From NCBI GenBank assembly GCA_027450205.1, contig DAIDJL010000002.1, forward strand, positions 157,758 to 205,006: DNA of 47,249 bases. The letters run 5' to 3'. The stretch is from Candidatus Parcubacteria bacterium (GTDB lineage: Bacteria > Patescibacteriota > Minisyncoccia > UBA6257 > 2-01-FULL-56-20). This document shows, in pieces, positions 39,533 through 47,076 of the stretch; within the stretch, counting starts at the first letter, position 1, and each line of letters begins with the position of its first letter. Under the pieces are notes generated by a model. The model did not search any database, was not told where the DNA came from, and saw nothing but the letters and a program-made list of their open reading frames with translations. Both the position numbers and the translations under genes were made by a program.

Positions 39533-40795
39533 ATGTTGAACATAAAAGAATTATCAAAAGCACTGAAGCAAGTTGCGGAAGAAAAGGGGCTGGATCCAGA
39601 TAAGGTCGTAGAGGTGATCGAATCCTCCATCGCGGCCGCATATAAGAAAGAATATGGACAGCGCGGCGAGGTCGTAAAGTGCAAGATGGATCAGAAGACC
39701 GGCGAGTTGAATTTTTGGCAAAGCAAAACAGTCGTTGATGAGACGACGGTGCGTTTTGTTGAAGAAGGGGAAGAGGCGCCGGCGGGCGAGGGTGCGACAG
39801 CGGCTTCCGCAAAAGAGAAAGAGATGATAATAGAGGATGATGGCGAAGGGAAGCTTCCGAGATTTAATCCGGAACGACATATCACTTTTGACGAGGCGAA
39901 GAAAATAAAAAAAGATATCGGGCTCGGCGAAGAGATGCTGTTTCCGCTTGAGACACATGAAGATTTCGGGCGTATCGCGGCGCAGACCGCGAAACAGGTG
40001 ATCCTGCAAAAGCTGCGCGAATCCGAGCGTGATTCCATTTTGAACGAATGGCGGGGCCGCGAAGGGCAGATCGTGAGCGGTGTCATTCAACGCTTTGAGC
40101 GTGGAAATATTTTTGTGGATCTCGGACGCACGATCGGCGTGATGTTCGGCAATGAATCCATTCCGGGCGAACATTATAGAGCAGGGGAACGCCTGCGTTT
40201 TTTGGTGGTGGCAGTACAGGAAGATACGCGCCTTCCGGGGATCATTCTTTCGCGCTCACATCCGAAGTTCGTCGCGGAACTGTTTCGTATGGAAGTCCCG
40301 GAACTTGTCGAGGACGCGATCGAGATCAAAGCAATCGCACGTGAGCCTGGCAACCGCACGAAGATCGCCGCGGCGTCAAAAACGGACGGCGTCGACCCGG
40401 TGGGTGCGCTTGTCGGCCAGCGCGGTACGCGCGTGATGGCGGTGAATAACGAGCTCGGCAATGAAAAGATCGATATCGCGGAGTGGTCTGACGATCCGGA
40501 GAAGTTCATCGCGAACGCGCTTTCGCCGGCAAAGGTTGAGCGCGTGGAAATTTTACCGCGGCACGAAGCACGCGCGTATGTTCCGGAAAGCCAGCTGAGC
40601 CTCGCGATCGGCAAGGGCGGACAGAATGTGCGGCTCGCGGCGAAGCTGACCGGATGGAAGATCGATGTTCGTTCACAAACGCGGCCCGAAGAGGAGGTCG
40701 AGGGCGGCGTCGCGGGATTGGTGGATGCAGGCAGCTCCGAAGGCGATCAAATCGCACCACCGGAAACCGACGACAAGGAAGATATTGCCATATAA
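39533..40795 (+). CDS. nusA: Transcription termination/antitermination factor NusA
   Basis: 420 residues. An N-terminal polymerase-binding domain (about 1-180, with an acidic insert near 75-105), an S1 domain (GQIVSGVIQRFERGNIFVDL), KH1 (DPVGALVGQRGTRVMAV) and KH2 (LAIGKGGQNVRLAAKLTGW), then a short acidic tail without the C-terminal repeats of E. coli NusA. It modulates pausing, hairpin-dependent termination and antitermination. The gene lies downstream of its own promoter and a terminator-like hairpin. The next gene, ppa, starts 28 bp after the stop. Confidence 0.95.
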   Translation: MLNIKELSKALKQVAEEKGLDPDKVVEVIESSIAAAYKKEYGQRGEVVKCKMDQKTGELNFWQSKTVVDETTVRFVEEGEEAPAGEGATAASAKEKEMIIEDDGEGKLPRFNPERHITFDEAKKIKKDIGLGEEMLFPLETHEDFGRIAAQTAKQVILQKLRESERDSILNEWRGREGQIVSGVIQRFERGNIFVDLGRTIGVMFGNESIPGEHYRAGERLRFLVVAVQEDTRLPGIILSRSHPKFVAELFRMEVPELVEDAIEIKAIAREPGNRTKIAAASKTDGVDPVGALVGQRGTRVMAVNNELGNEKIDIAEWSDDPEKFIANALSPAKVERVEILPRHEARAYVPESQLSLAIGKGGQNVRLAAKLTGWKIDVRSQTRPEEEVEGGVAGLVDAGSSEGDQIAPPETDDKEDIAI

Positions 40796-40823
40796 AAGTA
40801 ATATAATAGAAGAAAACAAAACC

Positions 40824-41360
40824 ATGTCACCCTGGGAAAAAGTTTCGCTCGGAGAAAAGGCGCCGGAGGTCATCAATGTGATCATTGAGATACCAAGGGG
40901 CAGCCAAAATAAATACGAGTTTGATGAAACGCTTGGAATATTCAAGCTTGATCGGGTTATTTATGGTTCGTATCACTATCCGCTCGATTACGGATTCATT
41001 CCCGGAACGCGCTCGGAGGACGGCGATCATCTTGACGCGCTCGTGATGGGAGGCGATCCGCTCTTTACCGGATGTCTTACCGAGGCCAGGCCGATCGGTC
41101 GGCTTGATATGATCGATTCCGGCGAACCGGATGCGAAGATCCTCGCCGTACAGGCGAACGATCCGCGCTTCGACACCATCAAAGACATCAAAGACATCGA
41201 GGCGTCCAATCCGCATTTATTGAAAGAGATCGTGAACTTTTTTGAAACATATAAGATCTTACAGAAAAAAGAAGTGAAGATCTCCGGATGGAGCGGCGCA
41301 TCTGCGGCGAAAGAGGAAATAAAGAAGGCGCAGGCGGCGTATGAAAAGGAGGCGCATTAG
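40824..41360 (+). CDS. ppa: Inorganic pyrophosphatase
   Basis: 178 residues, family I. It starts MSPWEKVSLGEKAPEVINVI at 40824. Diagnostic segments are VIEIPRGSQNKYEFDE, YGSYHYPLDYGFIPGT and the catalytic DGDHLDALV, with LDMIDSGEPDAKILAV following. It hydrolyses pyrophosphate from biosynthetic reactions in the cytoplasm. A TATAAT is at 40802-40807, so it may have its own promoter in addition to nusA read-through. clpP follows after 30 bp. Confidence 0.96.
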   Translation: MSPWEKVSLGEKAPEVINVIIEIPRGSQNKYEFDETLGIFKLDRVIYGSYHYPLDYGFIPGTRSEDGDHLDALVMGGDPLFTGCLTEARPIGRLDMIDSGEPDAKILAVQANDPRFDTIKDIKDIEASNPHLLKEIVNFFETYKILQKKEVKISGWSGASAAKEEIKKAQAAYEKEAH

Positions 41361-41390
41361 TCCCTGCGCTCAATATAAAAAATACGAGCG

Positions 41391-41999
41391 ATGAGAAAAC
41401 TTGAATACGAAAATCAATATTTGATCCCGACGGTCATCGAGAAAACATCGAACGGGGAGCGTGCATACGACATTTATTCGCGGCTTCTCAAGGAGCGTAT
41501 CATTTTCCTTGGCGGCCCGATAAACGACGCGGTCGCGAATACGGTGATCGCACAACTTCTTTTTTTGGCCCACGAAGATCCAAAAAAAGATATTCAGCTT
41601 TACATTAATAGCCCCGGCGGATCGGTCACGGCCGGTATGGCAATCTACGACACGATGCAGTTCGTAAAGCCGGATGTGGCAACGATGTGTGTCGGGATCG
41701 CGGCGTCCATGGGATCGTTCCTTCTTGCCGCCGGCAAGAAGGGGAAGCGTTTGTCGCTACCCAACTCAGAGATACTTTTACATCAGGTGTCGGTTGATTC
41801 GATCGGCGGCCAAGCGACAGAGATAGAGATATCTGCGCGGCAGATATTGAAGACGAAAGCGCGACTGAACCAGATATTGGCGAAGAGCACCGGACAGAAT
41901 CTTGCAAAGGTGGAAAAGGACACCGAGCGCGATTTCTGGTTATCTGCGGAAGAGGCAAAAGCGTACGGTGTAGTGGATGAGATCGTCAAAAAATCATAG
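41391..41999 (+). CDS. clpP: ATP-dependent Clp protease proteolytic subunit
   Basis: 202 residues. Catalytic triad Ser106 (GIAASMGSF), His131 (ILLHQ) and Asp181 (DTERDFW), with the handle segment [19 protein letters not shown]. It starts [17 protein letters not shown], with little or no propeptide. The tetradecamer degrades proteins fed by ClpX or ClpA/C, which are not in this window. TATAAA lies 11 nt before the ATG. A bidirectional terminator follows. Confidence 0.97.
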   Translation: MRKLEYENQYLIPTVIEKTSNGERAYDIYSRLLKERIIFLGGPINDAVANTVIAQLLFLAHEDPKKDIQLYINSPGGSVTAGMAIYDTMQFVKPDVATMCVGIAASMGSFLLAAGKKGKRLSLPNSEILLHQVSVDSIGGQATEIEISARQILKTKARLNQILAKSTGQNLAKVEKDTERDFWLSAEEAKAYGVVDEIVKKS

Positions 42000-42037
42000 G
42001 ATAGAAAGACCCTTGGGAATGACGGAGGCAAAAAGAG

Positions 42038-42062
42038 GGCCCGACGCGCGAAGCGCCGGGCC
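42038..42062. terminator. Bidirectional terminator between clpP and the zinc-ribbon gene
   Basis: GGCCCG (42038-42043) pairs with CGGGCC (42057-42062), continued by CGC/GCG with one mismatch and a GCGAAG-type loop. T-rich flank on the minus side (CTCTTTTTG) is better than on the plus side. Confidence 0.65.
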
Positions 42063-42083
42063 ATTGCATTTTGGGCGGCCGTT

Positions 42084-42380
42084 CTACTGCGGCTGCCGGT
42101 AGACGAATATTTCCCCGTCGATCCGGTATTCCGCGGAACACTCAGCTCCGGCGCAGATCATATGTTCTTTGGCATACAATTGCCGCCGCGTGATGAGGCC
42201 GATGAGTCCGCATCGCGGACAAGAGAGCGCTGCGACGTATGGGTTCATTGCATCACCGAGCTTTGTTTGGTCTTCAAGCATGAAGACCATCCCGGGATCC
42301 ATGCTTTGGGGGACAAAATCTTCAAGCTCCTCCAATATTTGTTCTTCAAGAGGTTTTTCCAATTGGGGGTGTGTCGCCAT
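42084..42380 (-). CDS. Small zinc-ribbon protein, 98 aa
   Basis: 98 residues. An acidic helical N-terminal half (LEKPLEEQILEELEDFVPQ) and a C-terminal treble-clef-like ribbon with CPRC (54-57) and CAGAEC (76-81), then a beta hairpin (YRIDGEIFVYRQPQ). No family recognised. It has a textbook Shine-Dalgarno (AGGAGG, 8 nt before ATG), unusual for this window, and an extended -10 (TGG TATGAT) further upstream. It is divergent from tyrS. Possible nucleic-acid or ribosome-linked role is speculation. Confidence 0.7.
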   Translation of the reverse strand: MATHPQLEKPLEEQILEELEDFVPQSMDPGMVFMLEDQTKLGDAMNPYVAALSCPRCGLIGLITRRQLYAKEHMICAGAECSAEYRIDGEIFVYRQPQ

Positions 42381-42462
42381 GGTACTCCCTCCTGCGCCAT
42401 TCGGCGGATTTCTAAGATTATCATACCATTTTTATATAATGGGAGTCTAAGCTATTTCGTGG

Positions 42463-42468
42463 TAGAAT
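42463..42468 (+). promoter_or_regulatory. Extended -10 element of tyrS
   Basis: TGG followed by TAGAAT, 8 nt before the tyrS ATG; no clear -35. It supports 42477 as the start and a near-leaderless message. Confidence 0.5.
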
Positions 42469-42476
42469 GGAGTTAC

Positions 42477-43679
42477 ATGGCGGCTCGTAAACAAGTAGAA
42501 AGCGAAAAGATAGAGCGGGTGCTCTCGCGTAACGTGGAGGAGGTCATCGACGAAGGTCACCTTCGCGCGGCGTTGCTTTCGGGCAGAAAGCTTCGGGTGA
42601 AATTCGGCATTGACCCGACAGGGGACAAGATCCATATTGGCCGTGCGGTGGCGTTTTGGAAACTCAGGGAATTTCAGGAGCTGGGGCACGCGATCGTGCT
42701 TATCATAGGCGATTTTACCGCGCAGGTCGGGGATCCGTCCGATAAACTGGAGAAGCGCCCATTTCTTACGGCGGCGCAAGTTAAAAAGAACCTCAAAAAT
42801 TATCTTTCACAGATCGGCAAGATCATCGATCTTAAAAAAACAGAGGTTCGTTACAATAGCGAATGGCTCAAGAAGCTGAATTTCCAAGAGATCTCCGAAC
42901 TCGCCGAGTCGTTCACCGTTCAGCAGATGGTAGAACGGCGCAATTTCAAGGATCGGTGGGATGCGCATAAAGAGATCAGCCTGCGCGAATTTTTATATCC
43001 GCTCATGCAGGGATATGATTCCATGGCGGTGAAGGCGGATCTGGAGCTTGGCGGCACCGACCAGCTTTTTAATCTCCTCGCCGGGCGCAAGATCCAGGAG
43101 CACTACAAGCAAAAGCCGCAAGATATTATGACGAACAAGATGCTGTTGGGCACCGACGGCCGCAAGATGTCCACAAGCTGGGGCAATGTCATCAATATAG
43201 TGGACGCGCCAAACGACCAATTTGGTAAAGTAATGTCCGTGCGCGACGACCAAATTCCGAATTATTTCCATCTTGCAACGGACGTCCCGGAAAAAGATAT
43301 TAAAAAATATGTTGACGGGATAAAAGGCGGTGATAATCCCAAAAAAGTGAAGGAGATTCTCGCGTTCGAGGTGGTCAAGCGTTATCATGGGGAAAAGGCG
43401 GCGCACGTGGCGGCGGAAAATTTTACAAAAACGTTCTCGCGCCGCGAAACCCCGGATGCCATTCCAACGCTTAAAATCCATAGCGGCACGATCTTGCCGG
43501 TGGATATCATCATCGCCTCTGGCGTATTTAAGAGCAAAAGTGAGGCGCGTCGCCTCATAGAACAAGGGGGATTTGATGTGGATAACCGTCCATGGCGCGA
43601 TCCGCAATCGCCTCTGGTCCTTAAGGGCGGGGAAGTGCTTAAGATAGGTAAAAAGCGCTTTTTTAAAGTTGTTCTGTAG
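42477..43679 (+). CDS. tyrS: Tyrosyl-tRNA synthetase
   Basis: 400 residues, starting MAARKQVESEKIERVLSRN at 42477; an open extension of more than 100 codons upstream overlaps the divergent gene and is not conserved. Class I motifs: HIG(R) in DPTGDKIHIGRAVAFW, and KMSTS in DGRKMSTSWGN. The tyrosine pocket segment LMQGYDSMAVKADLELGGTDQLFN is present, and a C-terminal S4 domain (SGVFKSKSEARRLIEQGG) binds tRNA. A DnaA-box-like TTATCCACA follows the stop. Confidence 0.96.
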   Translation: MAARKQVESEKIERVLSRNVEEVIDEGHLRAALLSGRKLRVKFGIDPTGDKIHIGRAVAFWKLREFQELGHAIVLIIGDFTAQVGDPSDKLEKRPFLTAAQVKKNLKNYLSQIGKIIDLKKTEVRYNSEWLKKLNFQEISELAESFTVQQMVERRNFKDRWDAHKEISLREFLYPLMQGYDSMAVKADLELGGTDQLFNLLAGRKIQEHYKQKPQDIMTNKMLLGTDGRKMSTSWGNVINIVDAPNDQFGKVMSVRDDQIPNYFHLATDVPEKDIKKYVDGIKGGDNPKKVKEILAFEVVKRYHGEKAAHVAAENFTKTFSRRETPDAIPTLKIHSGTILPVDIIIASGVFKSKSEARRLIEQGGFDVDNRPWRDPQSPLVLKGGEVLKIGKKRFFKVVL

Positions 43680-43821
43680 TTATCCACAGGGCCGGGTTGC
43701 GGAGATCGGGGAGTTTGATATTCTTATATCAGAGCCACTTAACAACTAAAGAATCTTCACACAATTCGCTATAAAAATAGCGGCTCTATATAATAATTAC
43801 ATTATATGTAAGGCCAAGCGT

Positions 43822-43941
43822 ATGGCTAAATACGCAACTCTCACAAAAAAGGAACCCCATAAAGGTTCCTCTTTTAATTTCGGTAATTTCGACGATTTTG
43901 GATGGGGCCTTATAAAAAAAGAGGCGCCTTCATTGGAATAA
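43822..43941 (+). CDS. Possible 39-aa peptide (weak)
   Basis: ATG to TAA frame of 39 codons, starting MAKYATLTKKEPHKGSSFNF and rich in Phe, Gly, Asn and Lys. An AAGG is 9 nt upstream and a TATAAT-like box about 30 nt upstream. The frame crosses two hairpins that look like minus-strand terminators, so it may be chance. Confidence 0.2.
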   Translation: MAKYATLTKKEPHKGSSFNFGNFDDFGWGLIKKEAPSLE

Positions 43942-43950
43942 TATGGCGCC
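43850..43950 (-). terminator. Tandem minus-strand terminators
   Basis: GGCGCC (43923-43928) with GGCGCC (43945-43950), followed on the minus strand by CTC and seven T; then AGGAACC (43850-43856) with GGTTCCT (43864-43870), followed by six T. The first sits just after the stop of the 66-aa gene and the second is a backup. Confidence 0.7.
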
Positions 43951-43959
43951 CCCCGCGGA

Positions 43960-44160
43960 TCATTGTTTTTGTTTCCTTAGCCTTGCCCGCTCTATTTGGA
44001 TCGCCTGGACGGAGCGGTTTATCCTTTGGGCGAGAATGCGGTCGTTAGGGCGTTGCGGAGAAAGGATGATTTTCTTTTCATCGTCTTCCCATTTATGCCG
44101 TGGCCCAACGACATGTTCTCTCCCGCGGGCATAGTTCCTTTTTCTTTGCCCAAGCCGCAA
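43960..44160 (-). CDS. Small SANT/helix-turn-helix-like protein, 66 aa
   Basis: 66 residues, very basic, starting at TTG (44160), two bases after the stop of the upstream gene, so translation is probably coupled. The C-terminal 45 residues resemble a SANT/Myb-like DNA-binding unit (HKWEDDEKKIIL, then NDRILAQRINRSVQAIQIER). This is the pattern of short proteins that bind DNA in phages and mobile elements. Two terminators follow. The family call rests on motif appearance only. Confidence 0.6.
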   Translation of the reverse strand: MRLGQRKRNYARGREHVVGPRHKWEDDEKKIILSPQRPNDRILAQRINRSVQAIQIERARLRKQKQ

Positions 44161-44162
44161 GG

Positions 44163-44474
44163 TTACTTCACCGCCTGGGCCGGCTGAGGGAAAGTTGTTT
44201 TCTTTCGGGTTGTCTTCGGGAGAAATGTAACATCCCGTATCTTGCCGCCGCCCTCCTGCACAAGGATTCTAAAGCTGATACCCAGTTGCGATCTGCTCCT
44301 GCGAAATTTGGAAAGCTCCTGCGCGGTAACAAGGTATACCTTACGGGGATTTCCTTTGTCGTCCTTGATTTGGGCGGTGTTCTCTTCGGTGATTTCGCGG
44401 GACAAGACCTCGTTTGTATAGCTGTCTGACGGGTCGACGTACCACTGGTACTTCCGTGCCCTTTCCTTGGTCAT
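44163..44474 (-). CDS. Hypothetical protein, 103 aa
   Basis: 103 residues, starting MTKERARKYQWYVDPSDSYT at 44474 after a purine-rich AGAGGAAAAGG stretch. Lys/Arg/Thr-rich with a predicted beta centre (KVYLVTAQELSKF, LGISFRILVQEGGG) and a basic Pro-containing tail. No family recognised. First of a two-gene unit with the 66-aa SANT-like protein. A TTGACA lies upstream on the minus strand with a poor -10. Confidence 0.55.
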   Translation of the reverse strand: MTKERARKYQWYVDPSDSYTNEVLSREITEENTAQIKDDKGNPRKVYLVTAQELSKFRRSRSQLGISFRILVQEGGGKIRDVTFLPKTTRKKTTFPQPAQAVK

Positions 44475-44574
44475 GGCCTTTTCCTCTTCTTGGGGAAATG
44501 AATTTACCAATGAGGATAGTGGCAGATTGCGCCGCTGTTGTCAAATTTAAAAGCGGCCCCGGCGTCTTCGCAGA

Positions 44575-44603
44575 TTGTGTCCCCATCCCGGCCGCGGTAG
44601 AAT
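44575..44603 (+). promoter_or_regulatory. Promoter of the 79-aa protein gene
   Basis: TTGTGT (44575-44580) and TAGAAT (44598-44603), 17-bp spacer. The leader is about 20 nt and carries an AAGGAG Shine-Dalgarno. Confidence 0.6.
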
Positions 44604-44628
44604 CTTCTCTGAAAGGAAGGAGTGGTAT

Positions 44629-44868
44629 ATGGCGCATCCTGCAACCCACCCGGCTGTTACGGAAGGTTTTTGCGTGGCGGGAGATCTTTATGTTTCGAAA
44701 GAGGACAGGACCGTCCGGCTTAAGCTTCACGCATCGGAATCGGTCATTGGCATTAGCCAACTTAAAGATCTTATCGGCACCGAACCGGTCCTTGCAATGT
44801 TCGCCTCCATTGATCCGGTGCACGGCAAGGACGAGATCGACATCGTTCTGACGCTGCCGGAAAAATAA
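44629..44868 (+). CDS. Hypothetical protein, 79 aa
   Basis: 79 residues, starting MAHPATHPAVTEGFCVAGDL at 44629 behind AAGGAG placed 6 nt before the ATG. A compact alpha/beta pattern (RTVRLKLHASESVIGISQL, EPVLAMFASIDPVHGKDEID). No family recognised. Its own promoter and a terminator directly after make it a complete monocistronic unit. Codon use and the strong Shine-Dalgarno resemble the other small genes at this end. Confidence 0.6.
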   Translation: MAHPATHPAVTEGFCVAGDLYVSKEDRTVRLKLHASESVIGISQLKDLIGTEPVLAMFASIDPVHGKDEIDIVLTLPEK

Positions 44869-44882
44869 CCCCATTTCTCTTC

Positions 44883-44919
44883 GGGCGCCGCTGATCGTTT
44901 CAGCTGCGCCCTCTTTTTT
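44883..44919 (+). terminator. Terminator after the 79-aa gene
   Basis: GGGCGC (44883-44888) pairs with GCGCCC (44906-44911), with an inner CTGA/TCAG stem and a tail of six T. Confidence 0.75.
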
Positions 44920-44944
44920 ATATATGAAGTTTCTTAGCAAAAGA

Positions 44945-44966
44945 AAGCCCACGATAGCGTGGGCTT
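44945..44966 (-). terminator. Terminator after the 141-aa gene
   Basis: Perfect 9-bp stem AAGCCCACG/CGTGGGCTT with a 4-nt loop, followed on the minus strand by TCTTTTGC. Confidence 0.65.
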
Positions 44967-44988
44967 CAGGCTTACTGTTCGGTGAATA

Positions 44989-45414
44989 TTATCTGTCAGG
45001 ATCTTCTCCCAGCAGGATCAGGTTTTCTTCCCGCCGTTGCGCAAGGATGTTAAATGCCTTTGTCATAGAGTCCTGGGGAGAAAAAAGCTGTTCCGCGGTC
45101 CAACGGCTCAGGCCTGCCACAAGTTTTTTGACAGTGGAGCGGTTGTTATAAAAATGGCTCGCCAAAGGAACCCCGCAGATCAGTTTTTCAACCTCCTTTT
45201 CGTCCGTGAGGGCGTTGACGACCGACCGCACCGACATGTAGCCGTCGACGCCGTGGTGCGTAAGGGCATCATCGATAAGCTTCAGGTCGGCAGCCAGCCG
45301 TACATTTTCTTTGGTTATCGAATCAATGCAAGGTCCAGCGATAAGCCCGATCATTTCCCCCGCGATCTGCTGGTTGGTAAGTGGTTGAGAACTTTGCCCG
45401 CCCTGTTGTTCCAT
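44989..45414 (-). CDS. Hypothetical helical protein, 141 aa
   Basis: 141 residues, starting MEQQGGQSSQPLTNQQIAGE behind a strong GAGGAGG, 4-5 nt before the ATG. Predicted mostly helical with no membrane segment. Segments such as VVNALTDEKEVEKLICGVPL and STVKKLVAGLSRWTAEQLF. No family recognised. A terminator follows 22 bp downstream. Confidence 0.6.
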   Translation of the reverse strand: MEQQGGQSSQPLTNQQIAGEMIGLIAGPCIDSITKENVRLAADLKLIDDALTHHGVDGYMSVRSVVNALTDEKEVEKLICGVPLASHFYNNRSTVKKLVAGLSRWTAEQLFSPQDSMTKAFNILAQRREENLILLGEDPDR

Positions 45415-45681
45415 AGGCCCTCCTCATCGACCTTCTTTTTCCAGTCTATCAAGAGCAGTGAGAATGTAAAGGATGCTGATGTGAGAGCGGGTTAGTGGAT
45501 GATGTCAGAACCTTTTACATAAGAAAGCCCAGCGAATTTGCAATTCCGGATTTAATGGATAATATTTCTTGATGAAAAGCTAGACAGAAATTCATTTTTC
45601 TGCTATATAATAGGCAGCCCTTAGGGTTACACAGCGCATTTCGATTTTGAGATGCGTCGTGATCTTCAAAGGAGAAACTCT
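45415..45681 (+). promoter_or_regulatory. Leader region of the GNAT-ASCH gene
   Basis: 267 bp without a gene. TATAAT at 45606-45611 with a weak TAGACA 19 bp upstream; a leader of about 65 nt containing an 8-bp hairpin (about 45635-45656) and an AAGGAG 7 nt before the ATG. Nothing else recognisable. Confidence 0.5.
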
Positions 45682-47022
45682 ATGACAACTGAAAAGACGG
45701 AAGTGACGCTCCGTGAAGCGGTTGCCGATGATTCTGCATGGGTCTCCGATCTTATGCAGGATGCATTGGAACCGTATTACGGCGGCGATCATCGCGCCCA
45801 TGCCAAGCGCATTCTCGAAGCTCATCTGAGCGGAGGGATGGACTTGGTCGGCTTTTTCTCATTCGAGCAACGGATGTTCATCGCCGAAGTGAATGGCGTT
45901 CGTGCTGGGATGGTTCATCTCGTCGGCAAGCGGCAGGAAACCTACAAGATCAGTCCGCTTATCCTCGCTTCCGAATTTCGTGGGAAGCTTGGAATCGGGA
46001 GTATCTTGCTCGGCCACGCGGAGAAATATGCGCGCATTCACCATGCTCGCGAACTCTACTGCACGGTCGCAGAACAGAATGTCGGTGCTATGCAGTTCTT
46101 TCTTCGGAAAGGATTCATTCGCGCCGGTAGCTCTGCGAGCCACTACAAAGCGGGCATCGTGGAGACGATGCTCTATAAGATTCTCTACGAAGCGGATGAC
46201 GTCGCCGCTTACGAGGGAATGCAAATCTCCGTGGTGCCTTTTGAGCAGAAGCACGAAGCGCAGGTTACTAATCTACTGCTCTCTACGTTGCCGGAGTCAT
46301 TCGGTGGCGTTGACGAGAAGTGGGTCAAGGCGCTTTATGGCGGCTACGAGCGGCGGAACAGCGGCGACATCAATACGAAGTTCAAGCTGATTTATGTCGC
46401 GGTAACCAGTGCGGGAGAGGTGGTTGGCGTTGCGGGAATGACTCCAAAGAAGGGCGAGCCCATCAAGGTAATGCCGTTCATCGCGAAGAATAGAGCAGCG
46501 TTCGACGCATTGCTTATCGACCTTCCACACGAGCTCGTCCAATACGGACATAAGCTCTATATTCACATCAGTCCGACTGCGAATGAGGTTATCTCCCTCG
46601 AGCGCTTCGGATGGAAGTTGGATGCAGCGATGCCATCCGCATATCGCCCCGGAATCATTACCTACCAGTGGAGTCTGGAAATTGGAGCTACGACCATGAG
46701 AGAAATGAGAGTAAAGCCGCGCTTCATCAGTCTGATGCGCTCCAAGCGGAAGTCGTTGGAAGTGCGGGTCGGATATGACAACATCAACCGCATTCAGGTC
46801 GGCGAACGCATCAGGTTCGTTTCCCATGAAAGCGCTCTCGACGTTCGGGTAAATGCCGTCCGTCGCTATCTGTCAATTGCACAGCTCCTCGAAAAGGAGG
46901 CGTGGGAGAAGATCGCCCCCGACCTTCCCTCGAAAGAAGCCGTGTTCCAGTTGCTGAAGAACATCTATCCGCCAGAGAAGGAGAAACTGGGGATGGTGGT
47001 CCTCGAAATCGTTCCCGTCTAG
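45682..47022 (+). CDS. GNAT-GNAT-ASCH fusion protein
   Basis: 446 residues in three parts. Residues 8-170 are a GNAT acetyltransferase with the acetyl-CoA loop near 100-106 (FRGKLGIGS) and ELYCTVAEQNVGAMQFFLRKGF. Residues 181-335 form a second, degenerate GNAT-like unit (IYVAVTSAGEVVGVAGM, IHISPTANEVISLERFGW). Residues 344-446 are an ASCH domain (KSLEVRV, INRIQVGERIRF, and the closing LLKNIYPPEKEKLGMVVLEI). ASCH domains bind RNA or nucleosides, so an acetyl-transfer or deacylation role on RNA is possible but unproven. It has a strong Shine-Dalgarno and converges on a second ASCH gene. Confidence 0.82.
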   Translation: MTTEKTEVTLREAVADDSAWVSDLMQDALEPYYGGDHRAHAKRILEAHLSGGMDLVGFFSFEQRMFIAEVNGVRAGMVHLVGKRQETYKISPLILASEFRGKLGIGSILLGHAEKYARIHHARELYCTVAEQNVGAMQFFLRKGFIRAGSSASHYKAGIVETMLYKILYEADDVAAYEGMQISVVPFEQKHEAQVTNLLLSTLPESFGGVDEKWVKALYGGYERRNSGDINTKFKLIYVAVTSAGEVVGVAGMTPKKGEPIKVMPFIAKNRAAFDALLIDLPHELVQYGHKLYIHISPTANEVISLERFGWKLDAAMPSAYRPGIITYQWSLEIGATTMREMRVKPRFISLMRSKRKSLEVRVGYDNINRIQVGERIRFVSHESALDVRVNAVRRYLSIAQLLEKEAWEKIAPDLPSKEAVFQLLKNIYPPEKEKLGMVVLEIVPV

Positions 47023-47033
47023 CGGTAGCAACC

Positions 47034-47075
47034 AATGGGCGTCCAAACGCAGTTATGCTTGGACGCCCATTTTCA
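47034..47075 (+). terminator. Terminator of the GNAT-ASCH gene
   Basis: Perfect 13-bp stem (47034-47046 with 47059-47071), 12-nt loop, then TTTCATT on the plus strand. It lies between the two convergent ASCH genes. Confidence 0.6.
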
Positions 47076-47076
47076 T

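Larger units (their letters stand above)
43680..43959. other. 280-bp gap with hairpins after tyrS
   Basis: AT-rich. It contains a DnaA-box sequence TTATCCACA (43680-43688), a CGCTAT/ATAGCG hairpin (about 43770-43785), a TTACAT/ATGTAA palindrome near 43797-43811, and two minus-strand terminators (43850-43870, 43923-43950). A 39-codon frame (43822-43941, plus) runs across it. Confidence 0.5.

Noticed and set aside
42162-42476. Long N-terminal extension of tyrS
   Set aside because: It overlaps the divergent zinc-ribbon gene, contains no TyrRS-like sequence, and a promoter lies just before the ATG at 42477.
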